From the NCBI GenBank assembly GCA_051294375.1, contig CM119268.1, positions 6,643,232-6,707,231 on the forward strand: a stretch of DNA of 64,000 nt. Reading direction: 5' to 3'. Shown in pieces: positions 11,201-21,114 of the stretch; the stretch's first letter is position 1; each line of letters opens with the position of its first letter. The DNA comes from Paraspadella gotoi (Eukaryota > Chaetognatha). A program made the translations under genes and the position numbers. The notes under the pieces are model-generated. The model saw nothing but the letters and a program-made list of their open reading frames with translations. It did not search any database and was not told the origin of the DNA.

Positions 11201-13159
11201 ACTTGGTGGGCCAGGTTTCATTGGTTTCGTGGAGCGCGTATAAATAGCATGACGGCGTAGAATAAAAGAGATTTATCTTGCTCCCGTTGACTTGACGTTC
11301 GTTCATGTGCTTGATCAACTTGTCTAGGTTCGTATACCTATATTTTTAAGATTTTAACTTGTTTAGTAGTATGTTCTAATTTAAAGTATATTTTTTTGAA
11401 TTATTTACCAGACATTAGCGTCAAAATAATTGAAATCGGTACCCATGGTGTTGATAATATGTTCAGTTTTGTAGTTCTTTCGCTCTTTAAGCGTTTGGTT
11501 AATATATTTCTCCAACTTCTCAATCAAATTATAATCTTTCATCCGTTTGTCGTCTTTTATATCATCCGCGCCGTACCTAGGATAAAGTAGAAAAAAAAAA
11601 AACAACTAAAATTCTTGCTCTATTAAATAAAGTAGTTTGAGAGGACGAAAATCTTAAAAATTTTTACAATTTAAAGCTCACTGAAAACTGATTGCAATGC
11701 ATTTAAAAAAAAGGATTCATACATGAGTCTCCTTTCTTCCCCGAGTCCTTACCATCCGAAATTAAAACCATCCGGTGGATTATAGCCATTCGGCAGTACT
11801 CCAGTAAACAGGGTGCTGAAGGAACCTAGATTATTGGGGCTCCCTGTAGGGGGAAAAAAGTATCAAAATTGGCTACAATCGATGACCTGTTTTTCTATTA
11901 TGTAGTATGCTTTTGTAACCGGCATAATCCGATGATTAGCAAAAGCTCAAATATTATGTCCGGAAATTTTGAGTCGATAACGTAAATTATACCAAAATTT
12001 TTACGAACCGTTCCACAGCATCTCCATAGTTTTCTCCTTTTCCCTTTTATTCTTATCGTCCTGGTCGAGCCTGCCGAAGAATAGGCCGTCGAAGCCGAAC
12101 TGGGCGAAGATGGAGGCTTGCTCCCGAGAGTGACCAAACGGGTCGATCTGCCATCCGATCTTCGGAATTCCGCATTCGCCGAAGTTCTAATAAGGGAATC
12201 GCGATGTTATATTCAATTCCTGGGGAGATTTTTGTGGCAAAACTACCTAAGGGCGAAATAGTTTACATACATTTTTTTTCTCTTAATCTACGGAAAAGAT
12301 TTATATACCTGTTTAAGAAACTGGAATCCAAGCGTGTGTTGGTCAATGATGGGGCTGTAATGCGTCGTCGCCTCGTCGTTCATCGACCATCCACCGAGGA
12401 TGAATTCAAACTGACCATTGCGGACGAGGCGTTTGACCTGAAGGCCAAGGGGAGCGTATCTAACTTACATCCCCCAAAGCGACAGATACAAAGAAAAATA
12501 ATTGTATATGTATATTGTATAATAACATCTAAATCACCAAGTGGCGCATGCGATCGTGCTGCTCGTTCCACCAGCGATAGAAAAAGGCTGATTCGACGTA
12601 GATGAACCTTTTGTTCGGATCCTCTGCTAATTGCTGCACGACCGTGTTGAGGATGTACTGCACGTAACCTTGGCACCAAAGTAACGCATTGTAATTACGA
12701 TCACCTTTATTTTGCTCAACGATGAAGTTGTGGACGACACAAATTTCAGAGTAAGACTGAATTTATTCTTTAACATGCTAAGACTATTAAAATGGTTTTT
12801 ACAAGGTCAAAGTATGACCATAAAGAGACAGAAAACGATCGAGGGTAGGTTTAGTAAGGTCAGGTTTGACCGAGGTTGCGTGTGATAATTGTTCGTCCAC
12901 AAAGTAATCATTGTTATTGGCATCTTTCGCTCCTTAAATATTTTTTTACTGGCAACTTACGGTAATAGTACTGATCTACGGTGGTTAGCCAGCCAACGTC
13001 ATCGTGAGTGTGGGGCACGATGTGAACATTGATCATCCCGGGTTTGCCCTTGGGACAATTATCGTATGAGCACGAGGTTCTTGCACCGTGTAGAAACATG
13101 ACGACAAGAATCGTGGAAGGAATTAACCAATTCATGATTGTTTTTTTTATATTCGACAT
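8293..13159 (-). CDS. MAN2B1: lysosomal alpha-mannosidase (GH38)
   Basis: This enzyme hydrolyses alpha-linked mannose from N-glycan fragments in the lysosome. Seventeen exons give 1021 residues (human 1011): 12961-13159, 12538-12704, 12309-12437, 12009-12186, 11753-11843, 11409-11576, 11176-11337, 10973-11104, 10823-10904, 10562-10750, 10297-10471, 9921-10189, 9569-9754, 9239-9472, 9057-9155, 8901-8988 and 8293-8810. All phases agree. A signal peptide covers about residues 1-30. GH38 zinc and catalytic motifs are present: [18 protein letters not shown] with the nucleophile Asp, and [10 protein letters not shown]. Later landmarks are [42 protein letters not shown] and [11 protein letters not shown], ending in [13 protein letters not shown]. 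The exon 2 acceptor (12705) is the least certain junction, because that segment is a few residues longer than in relatives. Confidence 0.96.
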
Positions 13160-13315
13160 TCGTAATCTATTTAAATAAAGATCAGAGCACGACTAGTTAT
13201 ATAATTATAAATATATAATAAAGTAAATTTCAAATGGCAAAAATAAAAATCACAAAATATGTAAAATTAAAATGTCAAGTAAAAGTAGAGAAAAGAGTTA
13301 AGCGCCCCGTCCCTC

Positions 13316-13400
13316 TTAACTACTAGGCGACCACCGGGCTAGAACCCCGGACCTTTGGGTTGGGAGGCGAATGACTTGCCTCCTGCACCAATGGCCACTG
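13316..13400 (-). repeat. tRNA-derived SINE-like fragment
   Basis: On the - strand, TGGTGCAGGAG (13380-13390) fits the RNA polymerase III A-box pattern, and GGTTCTAGCCC (13336-13346) fits the B-box with one mismatch, 33 bp apart as in a tRNA. The segment GCCTCCCAACCC between them is typical of tRNA-derived SINE heads. The acceptor stem pairs poorly, so I do not call it a working tRNA gene. It sits in the 307-bp gap between MAN2B1 and the copper transporter, which otherwise shows nothing. Confidence 0.55.
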
Positions 13401-13466
13401 ATGAACGGTTGGTGGATTTTAGTCCACCATAATGTATAAAATTTCAAAGAGTTAACTATTTCAACA

Positions 13467-14042
13467 TCAACGATAACGAAAACAAAAATAACCGACGGCA
13501 CTGCCGAGCAACGCAGAGGCGAAAAATCTCGCGTCGCCAGTCATAACGACCAACATGAGAACGTAAGTTAATAATAATCTCGTGCACCGCAAACCCGCTT
13601 GAGCGGCCTGGCGAACAGCCGCTCGTAAAGAACATGAGTCAAAGGCCCAAGTGGGGCAAGGAGACGACGATGTGGGTGCGGAAGGATGCGTTGAGTTGGG
13701 CGATGTCGTCGTCGCTTGCAAAGACAAGTTAGCGGTCGGTCGCCCAAAGCTGGTCGTCAAAGTCGAAGGTACAGCGACGGGTGGCAGCGGGATGTCGTCG
13801 CTGGACACAGAATCGGCTACCCACGAAACCGCGCAAGATTCCGGTCTGGACCTGGAACCCCGATCGGCCTCGCGAATATTTGAGCCGCCAGAGGAGGAAA
13901 GGCGGCGAAGAATGAGGTAGAAGGATTCCTGAAGGATGCAGGCCACGAAGACGACGAGACAGGCGGCGAAAACGTGAGCGGGCGAATCAGTGCGAATCGA
14001 TTCAAAAAGAAAAGTCTCGTTGCGACCAAAGTGAAAGAACAT
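13467..14042 (-). CDS. CTR-family copper transporter
   Basis: CTR (SLC31) proteins form trimeric copper(I) uptake pores. The single-exon product is 191 residues. It begins MFFHFGRNETFLF, the family segment that precedes the first membrane span (about residues 21-45). After a Ser/Thr/Pro-rich loop of about 100 residues comes LLLTYVLMLVVMTGD, with the pore MxxxM motif at M163/M167, and the last span with GSAVG (GxxxG) and GYFCF. The Met-rich extracellular tail usually seen before the first span is missing. A strong 3' splice site (tttcctcag) ends 14 nt before the ATG, so an upstream exon or a trans-spliced leader is possible. The loop is longer than in human CTR1. Confidence 0.85.
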   Translation of the reverse strand: MFFHFGRNETFLFESIRTDSPAHVFAACLVVFVACILQESFYLILRRLSSSGGSNIREADRGSRSRPESCAVSWVADSVSSDDIPLPPVAVPSTLTTSFGRPTANLSLQATTTSPNSTHPSAPTSSSPCPTWAFDSCSLRAAVRQAAQAGLRCTRLLLTYVLMLVVMTGDARFFASALLGSAVGYFCFRYR

Positions 14043-14219
14043 GGCGACGATGTGGACTGAGGAAAGTGGGGGTAGGGAAAGAGTCAAAAGCTAAAAAAAG
14101 GGGAGAGCAATTATCAGCCACAGTTGATATGGCGTCGGAGCTAAACGGGTAATAAAGAGATAGGGACAAACAATAATAAATGAAGAAAAATAAAGAGGAG
14201 AAAATATTTAAAGTTGGCT

Positions 14220-14762
14220 TCATTTCGCGACCGACTGTTTTTCGAATTGTTTCCATCTCAGCTCCAGCGATTTCGAATAAGCGTCCAATTTGTAAGCGGC
14301 CTGCTCCAACTGCGTGACGCTCTCCTCGATGCGATCGATTTGCTCCAGTTGGGGAGCGATATTGGCGTATTTTTCGTTGATTTCTCCCAGAGCCTTAGCG
14401 ATGTTGACTCCCGTCTGCTTCATGTCGACGTACTTGTCCATAGTCGCCCTGCCAGACAGATTAAAAAATGGATTTAGGAATTCCTCGCTAATCCACCTCT
14501 TCCTGCGCCACCTGTTCATCTTCTCCAAAACGAGGTAATCCTCGGCGACGGTTTCAAGTTCGCCGTGGAAGTAGGCAACCACCTTGTCGAACATGTCGTG
14601 GCTGAGTTGGTGGAGGGTGTCGCGCTCGGGATTCGACGCCAGCGTCGAGTTGGAATTGTTCAGTCCTGAGTCGGGGGGAGGGAGAGGGTTGATCTCCACG
14701 TTGTCAGCCGATTCTGGCGTGGAGGAATTCACGCCTGGATCCCGGTTGTTGTCGTCCTCCAT
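14220..14762 (-). CDS. BLOC1S2: BLOC-1 subunit 2
   Basis: This is a coiled-coil subunit of the BLOC-1/BORC complexes that act in biogenesis and positioning of lysosome-related organelles. Exons are 14512-14762 and 14220-14448, giving 159 residues. The N-terminal 60 residues are acidic and low in complexity. The conserved part starts at LSHDMFDKVVAYFHGELE and continues with EDYLVLEKMNR, then MKQTGVNIAKALGEINEKYA and VTQLEQAAYKLDAYSKSLE. The intron 14449-14511 (63 bp, AG|GTGGCG ... GGCAG|G) is in frame and stop-free, so the raw ORF reads through it. Family alignment shows that those 21 residues do not belong. Only 177 bp separate it from the copper-transporter start downstream. Confidence 0.92.
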   Translation of the reverse strand: MEDDNNRDPGVNSSTPESADNVEINPLPPPDSGLNNSNSTLASNPERDTLHQLSHDMFDKVVAYFHGELETVAEDYLVLEKMNRWRRKRWISEEFLNPFFNLSGRATMDKYVDMKQTGVNIAKALGEINEKYANIAPQLEQIDRIEESVTQLEQAAYKLDAYSKSLELRWKQFEKQSVAK

Positions 14763-15768
14763 CGTCGATCGCAACGAGTTTTTGATGACAAATTTACGTA
14801 TTGCGACGTTTGTTCACAGTTTCCGTAGGCATTTTTATCACTAAACCCTGAACATGATATCCAACGACATCACGAGCGTAAAAGAATGAGAGTATGACCA
14901 TTGACCATAGACTAGACAAGGCACGTGACAGATCCTAAACGACTGAGTAGAATTTGTTAGCTTATTATTTTTCCCATGTATATTTTGGTTTCCTTGCAAA
15001 GATCCCTCAAGGTCAAAATTTTTTTCGACCCCTAATAACTACGCGAATATATATGTATGTAAATAATAAATAATAAATAAATATAAACGCTTGAATAATC
15101 CTTCTGGGCAAAAAGTAAAAATAAATTAATCACATTAGCTGCGATTAATCACAACGGCTTTTAAAAATTATTGTTTAATGGTGCGGGGGCCGACAATAGC
15201 GACTAACAATTGGGGAGGAAAATACTCAATGCACAAAATATTTTTTCAAAATAAAATAATACTGAAGAGTATTATGATCTCACAAAGCTAAAAAAGGCCC
15301 CAAATAATAAGCAAATAACAAAAATCTAATAAGCTAGAGTGAAAAATATTGACTAACAACTACAACTACTATAGACTTGAAAAAACGTCTGAAAAAATAC
15401 GACTTATAATAGAACCAAAAAATAATCTTAATGGAGAGTAAGAAAAATGTAGAAAATTATTAAATTAAAATCTTTGTTTTTAAATGCGTAATAAAATATG
15501 AAAAAAATTATGTTAAAAAACAAAAAAAAATACAATTGCGAATATATAGACCCCCTGATTATATCTTGCCAAAGTGTTGGTTAAGACTGAAAAAGTAAAT
15601 TAACATTACTTTCAACCAACTTCAGACAAACGTAAATGATTAATGAACCGGATATAGTTTCAGAATTTTTACAACTAGAAAAATGTGATTAAGACGATTT
15701 TTTTGCTCAACATCCTCATAACAAGACTCGGTACAAAAGTTGACGGACCGCTGTGACTGGGAATTTAT
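14763..15768. other. intergenic region, AT-rich, nothing recognised
   Basis: About 1 kb between the BLOC1S2 start and the adiponectin-receptor stop. It is strongly AT-rich with several A runs. No ORF, RNA or repeat that I can support. Confidence 0.5.
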
Positions 15769-18700
15769 TCATTTAATCTGAAAGGCTATCGGTATTTCAG
15801 GCACGCGACAGTCTCCGTTGGAGAGGGTGTGAGCGGAGAGAAGACATATGCCGTGGTAATGGACAAACGCCGCTGCCACCACGCAGATGTGGAAGATTTG
15901 ATGCGACTGGAACCAGATGTCGAAGTATCCCGGAAACCACTTCTCTGGAATGCGAAAAGCGTATAGAAGCGCACCGCCTGTAAGGAAGAAAAATTATGTT
16001 GCGTGTCACTATCCTATCTGTCCACAATCTCATCAGGAATAGGACATGGACACCGACCTATATACAAGACGGCCATGAGCAAGAGCCAGCCTAAACCGCC
16101 GGTAGTGAAGGCGTTGACAAAGCCTTTTTGAATAGAATAATGGATTGCAGGAATAACTCCACTGAGACCCAATGCGATAAAAAGGCCGGCGCGAAGGTGG
16201 CGATACTGAGGAGACGAAAACTTGTCCCAAAGAGACACGACGATGGCCCCCGTTCCTTTTATGAGAGGTATAATGTTATAAGATACATAAAACTATGTAT
16301 ATTTCACGATTTCTTTTCAAAGAATAAAATACACATATATTGGAAAATAAATCGTTCAAAAACCTGACAATTATGTCGTTATATCATTCACTCTAACATT
16401 TATACTCCACCAAAACTACAATTTTTTTAAAAATCATATAACATTTTATCGTTATATTATTACTTAGCTAAAAATAAAACTATTTTAGAACAAGTTTGAG
16501 CAAACAATGCCGAATCTGCCCACGATCATTAGCGGTAATTAATTAGTTAATTAATTTAATCCGACATTGCTCAAACATGTTTGTTTTAGGTTTTTTCGTC
16601 ACTGACCACGACAAAAGCAACGACGATGGCGACGACGACTATAACGCTGATAACGATTGAAACAGTTATTTTCATTTAAACTCATTTCCACTCGGACGAA
16701 TCCATCGAAACTTGATTTCCAGTTTAACACACTTTCCTAACCACATACAAAATTTAAAGACAATCGCCTCATACAATCATGAGAAATTGGCGTTCAAATC
16801 GAAGGGGGGACGGACGGACGAACGGGCAGACAGACATCAATTTTTTTTTCCATAATTTATCATAATTCGATGTTCTGACATGATTTAAGAGACAAGATTG
16901 GGGGGTCGACCGACAAAGTGAATTATACGTAGAGAATTAAAAAAAAAAATCTTAAAGTATCATCAACGGAATGGACCTATAAACGGACTTGGTTGGCCTA
17001 GTGATGTGATTGCTCGTCTCCTTCACGAATCATCAGAATGCCGACGAATCACAGACCTTACTTCAACCTTAGAATGACCAATGACCGACAGAGGAACCGA
17101 CGGAGGGATTGATGGTCAAAATTGCTAAGAGAACTCTCGGCATTCACCTCTACACCCAAACTCAAGAAAGAACACTTCTTCAAATAATTATTGAACTGTT
17201 TAATATTGTCATCACCTTTGTCTTAACCTTTGTCATCGTGTCATCGTTACCTATGTCATCACCCTAATTATTGTCCGTCATTAATAAACTATTGTCAACC
17301 AAATACTTTGCCACTTATTATTTACCCTCGTTATTTGACTAAACGTCAACGGTATAAAAAGTATAAAAAATTTATGGACCCATGACAAACTTTCATACTC
17401 AAACTAAAAAAAAAAATATATTTGATACAGGAAATCTAAGTTTTATGCATAACAAACTTATTATTTACAATATTATATACAATATTACAATATTATATAC
17501 TATAATGTAACTCTCGCGGTTTCTGAGTAGAAGAAGCACAGGACGAGCTTCGGTCGGCAGTAGTATGCGGGAGGCCATAATTTCTGCCAATGTGCGACTT
17601 GTTGGTGATAGCCAAAGCAACATCGGTAGCCACCTACGGACGATTTGTTAGCTATGGCCAAAGCAAACTGGGAAGTGACAGCACAATCAGGACCTATTCT
17701 TCCTTAGGACTAGGGTCTTAGCAGACAGTTGGTGACATCAGTAGGCTGATGCACCACTGTAACTCTCGCAGTTTCTGAGTAAGAAGCACAGGACGAGCTT
17801 CGGTCGGCAGTAGTATGCGGGAGGCCATAAGTTCGGCCAATGTGCGACTTGTTGGTGATAGCCGAAGCAACACCGGTAGCCACCTACGGACGATTTGTTA
17901 GCTATGGCCAAAGCAAAGCTGGGAAGTGACAGGCACAATCAGGACCTATTCTTCCTTAGGACTAGAGGTCTGAGCAGACAGTTTGGTGACATCAGTAGGC
18001 TGATGCACCACTGTAACTCTCGCAGTTTCTGAGTAGAAGAAGCACAGGACGAGCTTCGGTCGGCAGTAGTATGCAGGAGGCCAAAAGTGTGTGAGAGATA
18101 AAGAGATAAAAAAAGGGAAAATATGGTAAAGTGATAACTACGACTGCGATGCTTAACATCATGCCCCCTCAATCTTATCGAGAATTTACTTAAATCATAT
18201 CCGGCAATATTCGCAATATAAAAGCAACAACAATGACAACTTACCAAGCAACAATATAGCGATGAGGTACGCCAGTTTCGTGAAAAAGGAACAATAGAAC
18301 CCATAGTAAAGCCATGGCACAAAACTTCCCATAGTGAGAACGGCAATTCCGCAATAGTCAAGCTTACTGAAGGATAAACATAATAATAAAGTAGAGGTAA
18401 ATTTAGTAGTAAGGTAAATTTCAAAGCATTATGCACAATTCACTTCACCTGAAAATGTATGATACAAACGGGGAATGACAACTTAGAGTGTGGAAAAGCC
18501 ACGAGCAGCTGAGGCAGATGATCGCGCCGGCGAAAAACGCAGAAAAGACCATCAATTCTTGAAAGGGAAGTTCGAAAGAGTGGCGCCAATAAAAGCAAAC
18601 GGTGAGAACCACGAAAAGAAGCGCTCCCAGCAGATGTGTCCAGATGTTACCAGTTTCCGTGTGTATCCTGGTAGCGAGAGAGAGTTGATCAATTTTATTA

Positions 18701-19349
18701 TTTTTTTCAAATTGAAAAAAACTTGCCTAAAAATGGATTGGAAACAAGCGACGAAGGATCGCAACTGGGGCCTGTGCCCTCGTAACAGGTAATCGTTGTC
18801 TTGGAGCCAAGAAGGCAGCGCGTGATGCGGCACGACTCGCCACCCGGCCTCCCACACGCGGGTCGCCAACTGGCGGGCGGACTCGCGACAGTCCAACGCG
18901 CCAAAATCTACGTCCGGTAGGAAGGGATTCTGGATCGGAGAAAAATAATTAACTTCGAATCCTTCTAATAGACGAAACGTGAAAAACTTTCTAACCTGCT
19001 CCCACGCGATCTTGGCTTCTCCTTTTACGCCGACGGTGGAATGGCTTTTTCGTCTGACGGGTCGCGGCTTCGGCGTCGGATTCGGCTCATCCAAGTTGAG
19101 ACTCTCGCAGCACGAAGTCGTGCCGACGGGTCGTACGGCGGCTGAGTCGAGCTTGGGAGGTGCGGAAGCTCGAGGACCCGCGGGTGGAAGCAAAGCGAAA
19201 GCTTCGTCAGCGGAATGGTCGAAGGGTTTGCGACGACGACTCTCGTTGCTATTGTGATCGGAAATCGGCTCGCGATCCTCCTCGTCGTCGTCCCGTACGT
19301 AAGCGCAACAAGGCGGAGTAGGCGACCCCGTCGACTCCGCGGTTTCCAT
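15769..19349 (-). CDS. adiponectin receptor family (PAQR) protein
   Basis: PAQR receptors are seven-pass membrane proteins with zinc-dependent hydrolase (ceramidase-like) activity. Six exons give 434 residues: 18996-19349, 18727-18929, 18449-18667, 18245-18366, 16058-16255 and 15769-15977. The cytosolic N-terminus is variable. The conserved part starts at VWEAGWRVVPHHALPSWL and has NDYLLRGHRP, IHTETGNIWTHLLGA, SWLFHTL (zinc His), FSKLDYCGIAVL, WDKFSSPQYRHLRAGLF and FDIWFQSHQIFHICVV (two further zinc His). Intron 18668-18726 has a GC donor (AG|GCAAGT), forced by phase. Intron 18930-18995 is an in-frame 66-bp intron. The 2-kb intron 16256-18244 carries a tandem repeat. Confidence 0.94.
16489..16585. 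repeat. imperfect inverted repeat
   Basis: The arm 16489-16513 (core GTTTGAGCAA) recurs inverted at 16560-16585, with an AT-rich loop of about 46 bp. It could be a small MITE relic or a hairpin in the receptor intron. Confidence 0.5.
17507..18095. repeat. 252-bp tandem repeat, about 2.3 copies
   Basis: The block starting GTAACTCTCGCGGTTTCTGA at 17507 restarts at 17759 and again at 18013, so the period is 252-254 bp. The copies are almost identical (a few substitutions and short indels). The third copy stops after about 85 bp, at the GGAGGCC motif. A TATTATATACAATATTA-type palindromic AT stretch precedes the first copy. It lies in the adiponectin-receptor intron. Confidence 0.9.
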
Positions 19350-20067
19350 GACGACTCAACGTCAGGCGAAAGTCGTTCGAGTTTCGAAAGTCATTTCAAC
19401 GACGAAAAAATCGCGCGACGAGATTCGAAATTAAACTCTTTTGTCGATCATTCGCCCCCGAGTCAAAGAAACAAAACGGACTGATAAGAAGAAAATGATT
19501 AGATAATAAAGAATAACCAAACTCTAGACTTGAGGGACACCACCGTAAAGGCTAAAATTATAAATACATATATTGTAATTTGTATCATTTGATTCGCCAT
19601 CGCAATTCTTAAGATCGTCGATCGCCTCGTGCACGAGGAAATCGGAAGAGCTCGGGTAGGTGGAACTACTTTTTGGGCTCTTCGTCATGGTCGATCGATC
19701 GATTTTAGAAAAAGAATCTCGCGGGTGAACTTGGACAAATTATCGCGGTATTTTCAAATAAAGTACGCACACAAATAAAAAAATCCCACAAAATAAATGA
19801 CTTTTCAACGTTAAATAATTGAAATTACGAAGCGTTAAGAAAATGAATGAAGGAAAGAAAAAAGTAAATTGAAAGAAAAAAAGTTTAAACGATAAGGATT
19901 GTGACGAGAAAAAAGAGGAATGACTTGAAAAGACTATCTCCCACCCTTGTAGTGGAGAAACACGTAATGAGGCTCAGAATCCAATATCACACGTGAATTA
20001 AGCCCCCCCCCAATTCGAGTATCAAGTAGAGGAACATGATCATTCTTTTTCGATCTCCCGAATCTTT
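19350..20067. other. SELENOT 3' UTR and upstream region of the receptor gene
   Basis: This 718-bp stretch holds the SECIS element and otherwise AT-rich sequence. A perfect palindrome, CCTCGTGCACGAGG (19625-19638), adjoins the SECIS. The part near 19350 must include the receptor promoter or leader acceptor. Confidence 0.5.
19641..19690 (-). promoter_or_regulatory. SECIS element in the 3' UTR of SELENOT
   Basis: Read on the - strand, ATGAC (19688-19684) starts the non-Watson-Crick quartet and CCGAT (19645-19641) completes it. Between them GAAGAGC pairs perfectly with GCTCTTC. The top has an unpaired AAAAA run (19674-19670) and a small GTAG/CTAC stem, which is the form-II arrangement. It lies about 380 nt after the SELENOT stop and before the next start on that strand. 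Confidence 0.85.
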
Positions 20068-20959
20068 TTAACCGAAGGTGTTTCCGGCGCCTCCGGCCAT
20101 CTCCATGTTGGATTCGATCATCTGGAACAGCTCCTGCGCCGACGGTATCCTGCCAGTTTGGAGTTTGCTCCACAAGCTAATCCCGTTAAAATCGATTTCA
20201 AAGGCGCCTTTAAAAAAATGATTTTAATAACTATTTATTTATTGTCGCTATTCAACAACATTTTTATACATTTTTAGTAAAAACAAGATCGTCGCAAATG
20301 CAAAGCGATTGCGACGATAAAAAACACTTACCCGTCGAAATGAGTTGACTTTCGATCATGTTTCCCAAGAAAAACGCCATCATACAAGCGTAAACTTTGT
20401 TTTCCATGGCCCAAGTAAAAGCCTCGGGAGTGACCATGTTCAAATAAGTAAAAGGATTCTGACCCAGGACAATGAGGATGATGAAAGCGAATTTTAAGGC
20501 ACTCAGTGTTTGAGCAATAATCTGCTTCGGAGGAGGAGGAGGGTAATTCCCACCCTCTACCTTCAACCCCGGATAGCGATCCTACGATAATGAACAACGA
20601 AAACAAATAGATGGTGAGAAAGTGAGGAATCGGATGGAAATCAAAGTTGTCGAACCTTAATCGCTTGAGACATTTGCTCAAACACGTTGCGGTATCCTCA
20701 GGAGTAACAGAAGAGGAACTTGATTGTGGGAGTGGCGTATTGACTCAACTTGGGGGCTCGAATCTCTCTCTCCACGTCAACAGCGTGTGTTTGACCCTGT
20801 TATAGGTTAAACAATACACATTGTTTGAGTTTGGCAAAGTGAGCGGTGAAAAGGTAAAAAGAATAGGTTTACCGTGGGCCAAAAGATTTCCTTCACGGTG
20901 AGGGCCATCAGCAAAACCGCTACGCTCCCGGCGAGGCCCAGTCCTCCGGGATAAGCCAT
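20068..20959 (-). CDS. SELENOT: selenoprotein T (in-frame TGA = selenocysteine)
   Basis: SELENOT is an endoplasmic-reticulum thioredoxin-like oxidoreductase. Exons are 20873-20959, 20656-20796, 20332-20581 and 20068-20207, giving 205 residues (human 195). Exon 1 encodes a signal/membrane segment. Exon 2 carries the CxxU redox motif: TGT TAC TCC TGA (C-Y-S-U), with the TGA at 20698-20700, inside the conserved context KFLFC...GYRNVFEQ. After it come KVEGGNYPPPPP, a hydrophobic helix, ENKVYACMMAFFLGNMIESQ and GAFEIDFNGISLWSKLQTGRIPS. Splice phases are uniform, and the TGA is the only in-frame stop before TAA. The SECIS at 19641-19690 supports decoding as Sec. Confidence 0.96.
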
Positions 20960-21114
20960 CTTAGTTTCGTAAAACGAGCTTTGTTTTATATTCTCTGTCG
21001 ATCACTGTTCTTAACTCGAATTCATTCTCTTTTTCTTCAAAGAAAATTTAACAAATAAATCAACGTGAAAAATACCTTACCGATTGTTTAAACCTGATCA
21101 AAATCAACCAACAT

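Noticed and set aside
13316-13400. Functional tRNA gene
   Set aside because: Promoter-box spacing fits, but acceptor-stem pairing and the B-box are imperfect, so a tRNA-derived repeat is more likely.
17738-17938. 66-residue ORF in the receptor intron
   Set aside because: It lies wholly inside the 252-bp tandem repeat and matches no family I know.
20698-20700. In-frame TGA in exon 2 of the SELENOT gene as a sign of a pseudogene
   Set aside because: The codon is exactly at the family Sec position, the rest of the frame is intact across four exons and a SECIS follows.
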